Source of the DNA: Candidatus Nitronauta litoralis
GTDB lineage: Bacteria; Nitrospinota; Nitrospinia; Nitrospinales; Nitrospinaceae
Direction of reading: 5' to 3'
Length of the DNA stretch: 64,000 bases
NCBI GenBank assembly: GCA_015698285.1
Contig: CP048685.1
Location: 2,666,001 to 2,730,000 of the forward strand
Positions 1 through 8,405 of the stretch are shown here, one piece after another. Under the pieces are notes generated by a model. That model saw only the letters and a program-made list of their open reading frames with translations. It was not told where the DNA came from and did not search any database. Positions within the stretch are counted from its first letter, which is position 1. Each line of letters begins with the position of its first letter. The position numbers and the translations under genes were made by a program.

Positions 1-749
1 TGCTCGTCCTGGAACAGTTTATTCAACGCCATCCCACAGTCGACTCCAAAGCCAGGCGTCTGGCTATCAATCTTGGGCTGACACTCCTCAATACGGGGCT
101 GGTGAAACTGATTTTTGGTGCCGCCGCGGCAGGGGTTGCGGCTTATGCCCAGTCAAAAGGGTGGGGGCTGCTCAACATTCTTAATGTCCCGGCCGGGCTC
201 AATATTCTTATATCGGTTATCGTCCTTGATTTTTCCATATACTGGCAGCACGTGCTGGTGCATACCGTACCGTTGTTCTGGCGATTCCATATAGTGCATC
301 ATTCCGACCTTGACCTGGATGTCTCCTCCGGTTTCCGGTTTCATCCTTTGGAAATCGTTTTTTCAATGCTTTATAAAATGCTGGTGGTCCTTTTGCTGGG
401 ACCTTCTGTCATCGGTGTTGTGGTGTTTGAAGCGATTTTAAATGGTATGGCCCAGTTTTCTCATTCGAATATCACCCTGCCTCTGGGGCTGGACCGAGCC
501 CTGCGTTATTTATTGGTAACGCCTGACATGCACCGGATTCATCATTCGGTTGAGCGTGATGAAACGGATTCCAATTATGGGTTCAATCTTTCTATCTGGG
601 ACCGTTGGTTTGGAACTTACAATGATCATGGGAGAAAACCGCAGCCTGAAATCGACATCGGTGTACCGCAATTTCGAAAACCCAACGAGGTGTCCTTTGG
701 TAAACTGATTTCCATGCCCGTTCAGGTTCGATTTAGTCAGCCGAATTGA
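1..749 (+). CDS. Sterol desaturase / fatty acid hydroxylase superfamily protein (5' truncated)
   Basis: Integral-membrane di-iron hydroxylase family that hydroxylates or desaturates lipid substrates. The frame is open to the left window edge (first full codon at position 3), so the true start lies outside; a GTG at 102 is probably internal. The visible part shows the family's histidine clusters: HVLVH (from base 249), HIVHH (from 288), a FRFHP motif and HRIHH (from 531). Hydrophobic segments separate them, as expected for histidines grouped on the cytoplasmic face around two metals. The substrate cannot be told from sequence; carotenoid, sterol/hopanoid and fatty-acid members share these motifs. 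It ends 55 bases before a small predicted membrane protein. Confidence 0.88.
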   Translation, partial: LVLEQFIQRHPTVDSKARRLAINLGLTLLNTGLVKLIFGAAAAGVAAYAQSKGWGLLNILNVPAGLNILISVIVLDFSIYWQHVLVHTVPLFWRFHIVHHSDLDLDVSSGFRFHPLEIVFSMLYKMLVVLLLGPSVIGVVVFEAILNGMAQFSHSNITLPLGLDRALRYLLVTPDMHRIHHSVERDETDSNYGFNLSIWDRWFGTYNDHGRKPQPEIDIGVPQFRKPNEVSFGKLISMPVQVRFSQPN

Positions 750-804
750 ATTTACTTTTGCAGGAATTTCTTTTTTTGTCACCGAATGCTGGTAAAATTG
801 AGAG

Positions 805-1014
805 ATGACTTCAATTCGATATTACCTGATTTGTATTTTTCTGATTCTTGGTTTGACGCTGGTGATCAGTTGGGTCCGGCAAACTCGTACACGAAAAGAA
901 TTTTTGCAGATTATGGTGTGGGTTACGGTAAGTTTGATTGGCTCTTTTATTCTGCTTATGGGTTTCAGCGAATTGCTGGTGTTTCTGGATATCGCGGAAT
1001 CCGGTTTTCTTTGA
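805..1014 (+). CDS. Small two-helix membrane protein, unknown
   Basis: A 69-residue frame with two strongly hydrophobic segments (about residues 5-24 and 38-62) separated by a short Arg/Lys-rich loop, which suggests a hairpin membrane protein with a cytoplasmic loop. Only a weak purine stretch (TTGAGAG) precedes the ATG. An overlapping frame from 786 to 1094 lacks membrane character and looks less protein-like. I recognise no family. It lies between a lipid hydroxylase and another small membrane protein on the same strand. Confidence 0.45.
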   Translation: MTSIRYYLICIFLILGLTLVISWVRQTRTRKEFLQIMVWVTVSLIGSFILLMGFSELLVFLDIAESGFL

Positions 1015-1103
1015 GCACTGAATCAGGTTGTTCACTACCTTGTCTTCAAGGAACAAATCTTAAGGCTCCCCGGTTCAAACCCTGGAAAGAGTGAGGATAG
1101 ACC

Positions 1104-1340
1104 TTGGGTATCGATACAAATGCATTGGAGTTTTCACCCTCCATGATCCTGGTGATCATTCTGGCCTTTTTTGGTCTGTCATTTTTTATGGGGATGCTGG
1201 TCCATTCTTCAATAATGTATGAGGACAAGAAGGGTATGGACCGAAACAGTAAGAAGGCCTGGGTTCTGTGTATGGTCGCAGGCTTGGGAATCACGTCCTG
1301 GATGTTCGGCTACGGGTATTACGTGAACTTTATAAGGTAG
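1104..1340 (+). CDS. Small membrane protein, unknown
   Basis: A 78-residue protein with two predicted transmembrane helices (about residues 13-34 and 52-70) joined by a charged loop containing EDKKGMDRNSKK. The start is TTG at 1104, preceded at a good distance by a GTGAGGA ribosome-binding site. The C-terminal segment is rich in Gly and Tyr. I know of no family match. It is on the same strand as the preceding small membrane protein and converges with the 116-residue gene on the other strand, which ends 6 bases away. Confidence 0.5.
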   Translation: MGIDTNALEFSPSMILVIILAFFGLSFFMGMLVHSSIMYEDKKGMDRNSKKAWVLCMVAGLGITSWMFGYGYYVNFIR

Positions 1341-1345
1341 GCAGG

Positions 1346-1696
1346 TTATCCCGCGAGAATGTCGATCAGTCGCTGGCATTCGTTTTTATAAGAGACGATT
1401 TCAGATTTTTCCTGATCGTCCAGATCGTCCGTCATATTCTCTTCAAGTAATTCGATGCAATCGTTCAGTCCGCCTGCTGCGATATCGACCTCGTGTTCTG
1501 CAAGTGCGTAGATGGAGGGGTTCTGTTTGAGTTTTTCAAACACCCGCATGTACTTCACCTTGTAACCCAGGATTTCGTTTTTTTTCGATTCCTTGATCGG
1601 GTTTTTGAGCTCGATATTCATATCGGAGATTGCGTCGTTGAGCGCCATCAATATGGTTTCGATGTCTTTGGCGTTAATCAGCGCAAGGGATTTCAT
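1346..1696 (-). CDS. Conserved-looking acidic helical protein, unknown
   Basis: A 116-residue protein without signal peptide or membrane segment, rich in Glu, Asp, Lys and Leu and probably all alpha-helical. An AAAGGA ribosome-binding site lies at good spacing before the ATG at 1696. There are two Cys, one in the middle (NDCIELLEE) and one near the C-terminus (NECQRLIDIL). I recognise no domain. Its start faces an intergenic stretch of about 350 bases, so it probably has its own promoter. A small helical regulatory or adaptor protein is possible but not shown. Confidence 0.55.
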   Translation of the reverse strand: MKSLALINAKDIETILMALNDAISDMNIELKNPIKESKKNEILGYKVKYMRVFEKLKQNPSIYALAEHEVDIAAGGLNDCIELLEENMTDDLDDQEKSEIVSYKNECQRLIDILAG

Positions 1697-2042
1697 GGAT
1701 GTCCTTTCGGAAACTTTTCAAAGTAAAGATATTGATGCACAAAGAGCCCTTTTGAAAAATGGGCTGCTTTGGATTCAATTGTTGTATGTTGAGCTCGCCA
1801 TAACTTCATAAGTTTCAAGGGTTTGCTCTTGCTAAGGGGGCTGCCTGAAAGTTTCGATCTGGGGAGCACCTTTCACTCATTATACAACAAATGTGAAATC
1901 TCTTGGCAATGCTAAAACCCCAATCTACCCGAAAAATTTAAACAAACTACGGTCGGTCAGGTGTTGATGGTTTCCGTTATTCACTATTCCAGAATAGCCT
2001 GTTTCGAGTGAGCCTGATGAATATCTCTTAAGGTTTTCGAAT
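1697..2042. other. Intergenic region, no gene seen
   Basis: About 345 bases between the start of the 116-residue gene and the terminator of the Hsp20 gene. Reading frames on either strand are short and unlike protein. It should contain the promoter for the minus-strand gene ending at 1346. I see no clear RNA gene or repeat. Confidence 0.5.
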
Positions 2043-2072
2043 AAAAAACCGGGTCCCAAAAGGACCCGGTTT
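2043..2072 (-). terminator. Rho-independent terminator of the Hsp20 gene
   Basis: A perfect 11-bp stem (AAACCGGGTCC at 2046-2056 and GGACCCGGTTT at 2062-2072) with a 5-base loop. Read on the minus strand it is followed by a run of T. It lies 22 bases past the Hsp20 stop codon. Confidence 0.9.
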
Positions 2073-2093
2073 CACACTGCAAGTTTAGAGCTT

Positions 2094-2525
2094 TTAATTG
2101 ATTTTAATTCGCTGAGTTTTTGGTTTAACTTCCTCTTTTTTGGGCAGGTGTATATTCAGGATGCCTTCCTCCAGCTTGGCGGAGATCTGATCCTGATCGA
2201 CATGGTCTCCCAGACGGAAGCTCCTTTCAAAACTGCGGCGCACAAATTCACGCATCTTGAATTCTGATTTGTCCTCTTCTGTTTTTTCTTCGTGGTTTCC
2301 GCGAAGTGTCAGGACGTCGTCGTTAACTTCCAGATGGACCTCATCCTCTTTCCAACCCGGGACAACGGCTGACATGTGGTAGCCGTGTTCGTCTTCACTG
2401 ACGTTGACCTTTAAGTCTCCTGCCGGGTTTCCATAAAACGGGTCCTTGAGGCCTTTCGGAAAAAAGCCTTCGTTTCCAAAGAAATCGCTCAAAAAATGTT
2501 TTGGTTCATAAGTTACAAGTGTCAT
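2094..2525 (-). CDS. Hsp20 / alpha-crystallin family small heat-shock protein
   Basis: ATP-independent holdase that binds unfolding proteins in the cytoplasm. At 143 residues it has the usual bacterial length: an N-terminal arm with FFGNEGFFPKGLKDPF, an alpha-crystallin domain from about residue 38 to 132 with the typical strand signatures (VVPGWKEDEVHLEV, LTLRGNHEE), and the EGILNIHLPKKEE strand of the family's A-x-x-x-n-G-v-L motif. The C-terminal tail RIKIN has the I-x-I element used for oligomer assembly. An excellent GGAGG site is placed before ATG 2525. The gene is monocistronic, with a recognisable promoter upstream and a strong terminator downstream. The 85-base leader contains a GC-rich palindrome that could fold around the start region. 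Confidence 0.95.
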   Translation of the reverse strand: MTLVTYEPKHFLSDFFGNEGFFPKGLKDPFYGNPAGDLKVNVSEDEHGYHMSAVVPGWKEDEVHLEVNDDVLTLRGNHEEKTEEDKSEFKMREFVRRSFERSFRLGDHVDQDQISAKLEEGILNIHLPKKEEVKPKTQRIKIN

Positions 2526-2609
2526 GGCAAACCTCCATTAAAATAGTTTTAGAGCATGTTTATAGGGGTCTGCGGGCCCGCGGTATTTCTTCTTCATGCT
2601 TCCTGCTAG

Positions 2610-2638
2610 TAAATAAAACTGAAAATTTGGGGCGTCAA
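2610..2638 (-). promoter_or_regulatory. Sigma-70-type promoter of the Hsp20 gene
   Basis: On the minus strand TTGACG (2638-2633) and TATTTA (2615-2610) are separated by exactly 17 bases. The start codon is about 85 bases downstream. The -35 box is immediately preceded by C, giving CTTGAC. That slightly resembles a heat-shock sigma -35 box, but no matching -10 box is evident. Confidence 0.55.
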
Positions 2639-2687
2639 GCCACAGCGGAAAATAATTTTCTGGGGGAGGGGACTGTAAAAAGAAAAG

Positions 2688-3983
2688 TTAAGGAGTGTGC
2701 CAGGTGTCGACTCCGGTAGTGCCGCGTTCCAGGTTTTTCATCCTGCCAAACGCATTTTCATAAATATCAAATCCCATGTAGCTTAGCTTTTCCTTGGCTT
2801 TGTCGGAAAGTTTTCCGGTGGACCACATTTCAATGCCGTCAATTGTCCCTGCAATTTCAGGGTATTGTTCGACCAGTTCGGTGGCCAGGTTTGCCAATTG
2901 CTCTGACCAGACTTCATAGTCGCAGATAAATGGCATGAATAAATTTCCTTCCCGGGTCACACCCAAAGGAAAGCGTCGGATGATGACGATTCTTTCAATT
3001 TCCATCACCTTGCTGTGATACTCGTACATCAACTCGGCCATTTTCTGGAAAATCAATGCGGCGTCGACAGACTTGACTTTGGCGGCCTGCTCCACAAAGT
3101 CCGCCCGACCATCCACACCGTTCATTTCGAAAAGTGAACCGGCGAGGAAAGTTTCATGGCGCGGAGAGTACTGTGGGTGGTCGAGGAGGCTCTCGGCCAC
3201 ATAGGGTTCCATATTCATACGCATGAGGCGTTCCCGATTGATGCGTCGGATGTCTTCAGGTGAGCTGTCACGTAACATTTTGTTCAGCCGGTCTGCGTTT
3301 TTTGTGATAGTAAGAAATTTTGGTCCGGCCAACATGGCTGCGTTAATAATGAATCCGCCGCTATAGGCATTCCAGGCCACGCTGTTAAGTTCTTTCTGCA
3401 ACACTTTGTTGTTGGAATACACATCGACGTCCAGGTCGTAGGCGAGTTTTCGTTTGGCAGAGGAAAAACCAATCAGTTCCTTGGTGATACCCTCTTCATG
3501 TTTGCTGCGCCCTCCTTTGGTCATCTCCCCAACGTTCTCCATAAACCGCCAGATTCCCTTGGGAACCCCCACGATGGTGTCCACGGGATCGTTGATGAAT
3601 TCCTTGGCAATGGAGAAAGGGGCCTCAGCTGCATTTTCCACCCCTTTGGCAAAGGCATCGCTGTCTTCCATTTTTTTCAAGCGGGAAATAGCATGGATTT
3701 CACTCACCCGCCGGGACAGCATGAAATTCCCGCGTGGCTGGAAATTACCGTATTTGGATTTTAACCTGTACTTATTGGTGAAGCCTGCGGTCGGAATATC
3801 TTCTTCCACTTTATGAAAAGGGCTTTTATACAAACTCTTAGGCAGGTATTCACTGGCCTTTAAAACAGGAGGACCCTCAAATGTTTCGGATTCAAGGTCT
3901 AATGTCTTTAGGGCAGCTCCGGCGCTTGAAGCACTTAGGATGAGGAAAGTTGAAAAGAAGCCTGCGCAGAGTTTTTTTGCCAT
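2688..3983 (-). CDS. Secreted protein of unknown function
   Basis: The open frame extends further upstream, but the ATG at 3983 begins a clean signal peptide (MAKKLCAGFF, then a hydrophobic core ending SSAGA), giving about 431 residues. No good ribosome-binding site is visible. The mature protein is mostly helical and charged, with a segment similar in character to VDTIVGVPKGIWRFMENVGE followed by a Gly/Lys-rich loop. The C-terminal part is compact and rich in aromatic residues. I recognise no catalytic motif or family. It is transcribed divergently from the phytase-like gene at 4305, from which it is separated by about 320 AT-rich bases. Confidence 0.75.
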   Translation of the reverse strand: MAKKLCAGFFSTFLILSASSAGAALKTLDLESETFEGPPVLKASEYLPKSLYKSPFHKVEEDIPTAGFTNKYRLKSKYGNFQPRGNFMLSRRVSEIHAISRLKKMEDSDAFAKGVENAAEAPFSIAKEFINDPVDTIVGVPKGIWRFMENVGEMTKGGRSKHEEGITKELIGFSSAKRKLAYDLDVDVYSNNKVLQKELNSVAWNAYSGGFIINAAMLAGPKFLTITKNADRLNKMLRDSSPEDIRRINRERLMRMNMEPYVAESLLDHPQYSPRHETFLAGSLFEMNGVDGRADFVEQAAKVKSVDAALIFQKMAELMYEYHSKVMEIERIVIIRRFPLGVTREGNLFMPFICDYEVWSEQLANLATELVEQYPEIAGTIDGIEMWSTGKLSDKAKEKLSYMGFDIYENAFGRMKNLERGTTGVDTWHTP

Positions 3984-4304
3984 TTTAAAAAAAAAGTTTG
4001 AATGAAAAGGAATGATTTCGAAATAAGTTGTCCAAACAGAATAACCTAAAAAATTTTCCAGACAATAGCAAGGAGAATTGGATGAACTTATAAATGAACA
4101 CCCGTTGTTTTTAGATGGGAGTTTCTTTGATTTGTAGGAATTGACAATAACCTGCAAGGTTTGATTTTTAGAGACAATCCGGATTCTAACAGGGTTTTTG
4201 ATAATTTCTGATTGTTTGCAAATATGATTCAATCAGAGCACGATTAAATTTCCTCCATTAAAAGAATTATACTTTTTTTTTAAAACCCTGGAGGTCCAAT
4301 TCAA

Positions 4305-6545
4305 ATGAAAGTTTCTTCTACAAATATGTTGCTGGGGGGGCTGCTTCTCTCTACCTTGCTGTTCCCAACGAGTTTGCCAGCTTCAGAAAATCAAGATCCG
4401 GGAAGTTTGTTTAAAAGAGGCGAGGTCTTTCAGCGTATTTCCAACTTTCCAGTGTATTTGAATAACAGCGATCCTGATAAGGAAACGGCTGCCGAAATAA
4501 TCAAAGTGACAGAAGATGGAAATACCCTGATCTATACCGATAGTCCGGGAGAGGTTCTGGGTTTTGTGGACATCACCAATCCCAGGCAGCCTCAACCTCT
4601 GGGAACTCTCCCGGTTGAGGGGGAACCCACCTCGGTTTCTGTGGCAGGAAACCTTGCATTGGTAGGTGTAAATACCTCCCAGGACTTTACACAACCTTCA
4701 GGTTTTTTGGCTGTGGTGGATGTTTTGCAACGCAGGATAATCCGCAAAATTCCTCTGGCAGGGCAGCCAGATTCAGTTGCAGTGGGCCCAAGAAAAAGAT
4801 TTTTAGCAATAGCCATCGAAAATGAGCGGGATGAGGATCTCGTCGTGAATGGCGTTGAAGGAGGACTTCCTCAATTGCCGGCAGGCCTGCTTCAGGTCAT
4901 TCGCCTGAGGGGACCTGTGGAAGACTGGGAAGTCAAGGATGTTCTCCTGACGGGGCTTTCTGATCTTGCGCCTGCAGACCCTGAACCGGAATTTGTTTCG
5001 ATTAATCGATCTGGCATTGCCGCGGTGACTCTTCAGGAGAACAATCATATTGTTTTGGTAAGCCTGAGTCGTTTGAGGGTAATGAGAGACTTCCCTGCCG
5101 GTACGGTGGATTTAAAAGACATCGATACTTTGGAAGAGGATGTGATCAAGCTTACTGGATCGCTCTCGGATGTTCCCCGGGAACCAGATGCCATTGCCTG
5201 GCTGGGTAATTTCTGGGTTGTTACGGCAAATGAAGGGGATCTGAATGGTGGGAGCCGTGGATTTTCCATTTTTACACGAAATGGGAAGGTTCTGTTTGAC
5301 TCCGGAAACCAGATCGAACACCTTGCGGTTACCCATGGCCACTATCCTGAAAGCAGGTCCGAAAATAAAGGCACGGAACCGGAAGGTGTGGAGGTGGGTC
5401 GATATGGAAACCGTTATTTTATTTTTGTAGGTTCTGAGAGAGGAAACTTTGTTTCCGTATATCACGCACGACTGGGGCGTAAGCCCGAATTCCTTCAGTT
5501 GCTTCCTACAGGAATCGGGCCCGAGGGGTTACTGGCAATACCGGAACGAAAACTTCTTGTAGTAGCTGCTGAAAATGACGAGCCAGGTGGCATCCGCTCC
5601 ATGATATCCCTTTACCAGTTGGAGAAAGGACCCGTTGATTACCCGACCATTGTTTCTGGCAAGGATGCTTCAGGACTCCCTATCCCCTGGGGTGCTCTTT
5701 CAGCCTTGGCAGCGGACCGGAATGATTCAAACCGTTTGTTTACGGTGCATGATAGTTTTTATAAGGAATCCAAACTGTATTCACTTGATGTAAGTCAAAA
5801 ACCTGCAAAAATCACGAGCTCAATTACGTTGCTAAAAAATGGTTCTAAAGTGGCCTACGATTTGGAAGGATTGGTCCAGAGAACAGATGGCTCCTTTTGG
5901 GCGGTTTCAGAAGGAAAGATTGGTGTTGCGGACAACCTGCTAATAAAAATTTCTCCAACTGGAAACATTTTGGAAGAAATTTCTCTCCCGGCAAGTGTAA
6001 ATGCTCTGGCCAAAAACCACGGGTTTGAGGGTGTTGCGGCGACGGAGAGTGATGGGGAAGAACGTGTATTTGTCGCTTTCCAGCGAGAATGGGAGGGTGA
6101 TCCTGCTGGATTGGCGCGAGTTGGGGAATATTCTCCTTCTACTGGAGATTGGCGGTTCTTTTATTATCCGCTGGATGCTCCTGCCTCACCTGCGGGGGGA
6201 TGGGTTGGTCTGTCAGAAATTGTTGCAATGGACGAGGTTACCTTTCTTGTAATTGAACGTGATAATAAAGGAGGTCCGGATGCAACAATTAAGAAAATTT
6301 ATGAATTTTCTATTCAAGGTTTGACATCCCAGCCGCAAGGAGGGGCATTTCCAGTAGTTTCGAAAATACTCAGACGTGATCTTCTTCCTGATTTGGAGTC
6401 TGCAAATGGCTGGGTCCTGGATAAGGTAGAAGGGCTCGTTGTTGGCTCCGATGGGAATGCCTACGCAGTCACGGATAATGATGGTGTTGAGGATGCAACA
6501 GGCGAAACCCAGTTTCTTTGGCTGGAGACCTTGGAGCAAAAATAA
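4305..6545 (+). CDS. Secreted beta-propeller protein with esterase-like phytase domain
   Basis: A 746-residue protein with an N-terminal signal peptide ending near LPASEN and a strong CTGGAGG ribosome-binding site. Residues about 50-430 are repetitive beta-structure typical of lactonase/surface-layer propellers: FVDITNPRQPQPLGTLPVEG, SVAVGPRKRFLAIAIEN, GPEGLLAIPERKLLVVAAEN. Residues about 450-740 match the esterase-like activity of phytase family (PF13449 type): WGALSALAADR, LFTVHDSFYKESKLYSLDV, YDLEGLVQRTDGSFWAVSEG, NHGFEGVAATESDG, GLSEIVAMDEVTFLVIERDN. It likely acts outside the inner membrane on phosphate or ester substrates; the exact reaction is unknown. A small secreted protein follows 112 bases downstream on the same strand. 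Confidence 0.82.
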   Translation: MKVSSTNMLLGGLLLSTLLFPTSLPASENQDPGSLFKRGEVFQRISNFPVYLNNSDPDKETAAEIIKVTEDGNTLIYTDSPGEVLGFVDITNPRQPQPLGTLPVEGEPTSVSVAGNLALVGVNTSQDFTQPSGFLAVVDVLQRRIIRKIPLAGQPDSVAVGPRKRFLAIAIENERDEDLVVNGVEGGLPQLPAGLLQVIRLRGPVEDWEVKDVLLTGLSDLAPADPEPEFVSINRSGIAAVTLQENNHIVLVSLSRLRVMRDFPAGTVDLKDIDTLEEDVIKLTGSLSDVPREPDAIAWLGNFWVVTANEGDLNGGSRGFSIFTRNGKVLFDSGNQIEHLAVTHGHYPESRSENKGTEPEGVEVGRYGNRYFIFVGSERGNFVSVYHARLGRKPEFLQLLPTGIGPEGLLAIPERKLLVVAAENDEPGGIRSMISLYQLEKGPVDYPTIVSGKDASGLPIPWGALSALAADRNDSNRLFTVHDSFYKESKLYSLDVSQKPAKITSSITLLKNGSKVAYDLEGLVQRTDGSFWAVSEGKIGVADNLLIKISPTGNILEEISLPASVNALAKNHGFEGVAATESDGEERVFVAFQREWEGDPAGLARVGEYSPSTGDWRFFYYPLDAPASPAGGWVGLSEIVAMDEVTFLVIERDNKGGPDATIKKIYEFSIQGLTSQPQGGAFPVVSKILRRDLLPDLESANGWVLDKVEGLVVGSDGNAYAVTDNDGVEDATGETQFLWLETLEQK

Positions 6546-6657
6546 ATTCTTACCTGTCAAAGGGAGGCTGGGAGATTCCTCCCGGCCTCTTTCATTTATG
6601 CGCTTGAGTTTGTATAGCCTTTCTTGAAAAGTGATTTTAAATTTATAGGAGGTTTTA

Positions 6658-7245
6658 GTGCGGTTAATATTTTTTGTGGCAGGAGTTTTAATGTATTCGG
6701 CCGCAGCTTTTGCCTTTCCATCCAGTGAATTCCATCTTCAAATTAATGTGAATCCGGTACAGAGGATTGAACTCAAGGTTGATGAGGTTTCCCGGGATAA
6801 AATTCTTGGGGCTATTTCGAAAAAAATTCCCTTGAAATGGACTCAGAATGCCCCCGGGTTGTCTGAGCCGGTCAGTTTAAACTTTAATGGATTGAATATT
6901 GTGGAGGCTCTTGAAAATATTTTAAGTCCTTTTTCTTATGTGCTGATTCAGAAAGAAACTAAGGAAGGAGCAGTTTGGGAAATTGATCTCCTGGGGCAAG
7001 GTCTGGGCGCGCAGGAGTTTCCATTGGTAAAACCTGAGGTTCTGGAGGCATTTAAAAGATGGGCGAGAGGTGCCCTCTCAGAAAAAAATTCGGGGTATCT
7101 CATGGAAGAACTGTTATTCAGTGGTGATGAAAAGGAGGTGTTCCAATTACTAAAGAAGGCGGCTTCTGCTAAGGATCTCAATGCTCGTCTGAAAGCAAAT
7201 GAGTTTTTAGAAGAATTTGAGGAAGACTGGCAGGCTTCCCTGTAA
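6658..7245 (+). CDS. Secreted small protein with STN-like region
   Basis: The GTG start at 6658 follows a perfect AGGAGG site. The 195-residue product has a signal peptide of about 20 residues ending AAAFA. Residues about 40-110 resemble the secretin/TonB N-terminal short domain (STN): a beta-alpha-beta pattern with VSLNFNGLNIVEALENILS and then SYVLIQKE, as seen in secretins and FecA-type receptors. Here no secretin or barrel domain follows. The C-terminal 85 residues are helical and charged. It may be a stand-alone periplasmic adaptor. The downstream neighbour is convergent, ending 22 bases away. It may be co-transcribed with the phytase-like gene. Confidence 0.65.
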   Translation: MRLIFFVAGVLMYSAAAFAFPSSEFHLQINVNPVQRIELKVDEVSRDKILGAISKKIPLKWTQNAPGLSEPVSLNFNGLNIVEALENILSPFSYVLIQKETKEGAVWEIDLLGQGLGAQEFPLVKPEVLEAFKRWARGALSEKNSGYLMEELLFSGDEKEVFQLLKKAASAKDLNARLKANEFLEEFEEDWQASL

Positions 7246-7267
7246 CCATAGATTTGAAAGAAAAAAA

Positions 7268-8263
7268 TTATAAAACCCGCCAGATTGTATTGACGAATTT
7301 ATTATTGGTTTCGAACAGGTTTTTCACGATTTCAAACCCATTGTCCTCAGCAAGTTGTTTGATTTCGTCCAAAGTGAATTTGTAGGATTGCTCAGTTTGC
7401 AGGCCCTCCCCCTGTTTAAAAAAGAATTCCTTGTCCAAAGCTTCAATTTTCACAGTCTGGTCTTTCAGGCTATAGACGTAGCTTTCTACTGACCGGGTAC
7501 GCCAGTTATAGTGTCCTTCCTGCGCAAAGTTTTCAATTTGGAAATTGCCTCCAAGCTCCTGATTGATTCTTTCGAGGAGATGCAGATTGAATTTCTCGAA
7601 TAGCCCTTGAGGGTCATTGTAAATCTGGTAATGAAGTTTTGGATTACTGAACAGATCAAAACCGGTCAGCATGAAGTCACCCCGGTTCAAAGTTTCTGAG
7701 ACACGTTTTAAAAAAATACCTGCTTCAGATAAATCCTGATTGCCAAGGGTCAACCCGAGGTAAAGAACCAGGCTGGTTTGTGCTTTGTTTTTGGAAAACT
7801 TCGTAAGGCCATCGAAATAATCTCCGATCACCCCGGTTACTTTAAGGGAAGGGTCCTTTTGATCAGCTTTCAGTCTGGAAACCAGGTTTTTTATAGCGCC
7901 AGGGGAAATGTCAATGGGAATATAGTGAAGCCGACGGTCTATATTTAATATATGTTCGATCAAAGGCAGGGTTTTTTCTCCATCCCCCGCGCCTAATTCA
8001 ATCAGTTGAAGAGGATTGGCTTCAACGATGTCGGTGATAATGTTTCTGTTTGTGTGAATTATGTTCTTTTCGCAGATAGCAGGATGATAGTTTTCAAGTT
8101 TTACTATTTCAGAAAATATTTCGCTTCCCTTGTCATCGAAAATCAACCATGAGGGCAGTTGTTTTTCTGGTTTGGACAAGCCCTCAAGAACAGTTGCTGC
8201 GAAAGAAATTTCATTGGTAGGTGAGTTTTTATCAAAACTTAAATCAATAATTTCAAAAGACAT
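7268..8263 (-). CDS. egtD: EgtD-like L-histidine N-alpha-methyltransferase
   Basis: SAM-dependent enzyme family that trimethylates the alpha-amino group of histidine to hercynine, the first step to ergothioneine. At 331 residues it has the normal length. The SAM loop is GAGDGEKT (91-98), followed by the acidic IDIS strand, GDYF (148-151) and YLGLTLGN (168-175). From memory of the mycobacterial enzyme, a constant offset of nine places the histidine-binding residues N166, Y206, E282 and S284 on N175, Y215, E291 and S293 here, all conserved. M252 aligns with S261. The usual partner EgtB (DinB/FGE-like sulfoxide synthase) is not in the window. The gene is divergent from a di-iron oxidase-like gene, 142 bases away. 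Confidence 0.85.
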   Translation of the reverse strand: MSFEIIDLSFDKNSPTNEISFAATVLEGLSKPEKQLPSWLIFDDKGSEIFSEIVKLENYHPAICEKNIIHTNRNIITDIVEANPLQLIELGAGDGEKTLPLIEHILNIDRRLHYIPIDISPGAIKNLVSRLKADQKDPSLKVTGVIGDYFDGLTKFSKNKAQTSLVLYLGLTLGNQDLSEAGIFLKRVSETLNRGDFMLTGFDLFSNPKLHYQIYNDPQGLFEKFNLHLLERINQELGGNFQIENFAQEGHYNWRTRSVESYVYSLKDQTVKIEALDKEFFFKQGEGLQTEQSYKFTLDEIKQLAEDNGFEIVKNLFETNNKFVNTIWRVL

Positions 8264-8405
8264 GACCCTCTTTAAGTTTAGGATTTAATGCTACTTGAAT
8301 TGACCTCGCCAGGAGCAGTTGTTATAGTAACTGTTAGTTTGAAAATTAAAATAGAAATCTTCATCCTCATTTTCCCCCCTAAAAATGGCTTTGAAATAGC
8401 TATTC

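Noticed and set aside
786-1094. 102-codon frame overlapping the small membrane protein at 805
   Set aside because: The product is not hydrophobic and has no recognisable pattern, whereas the 805-1014 frame has two clear membrane helices.
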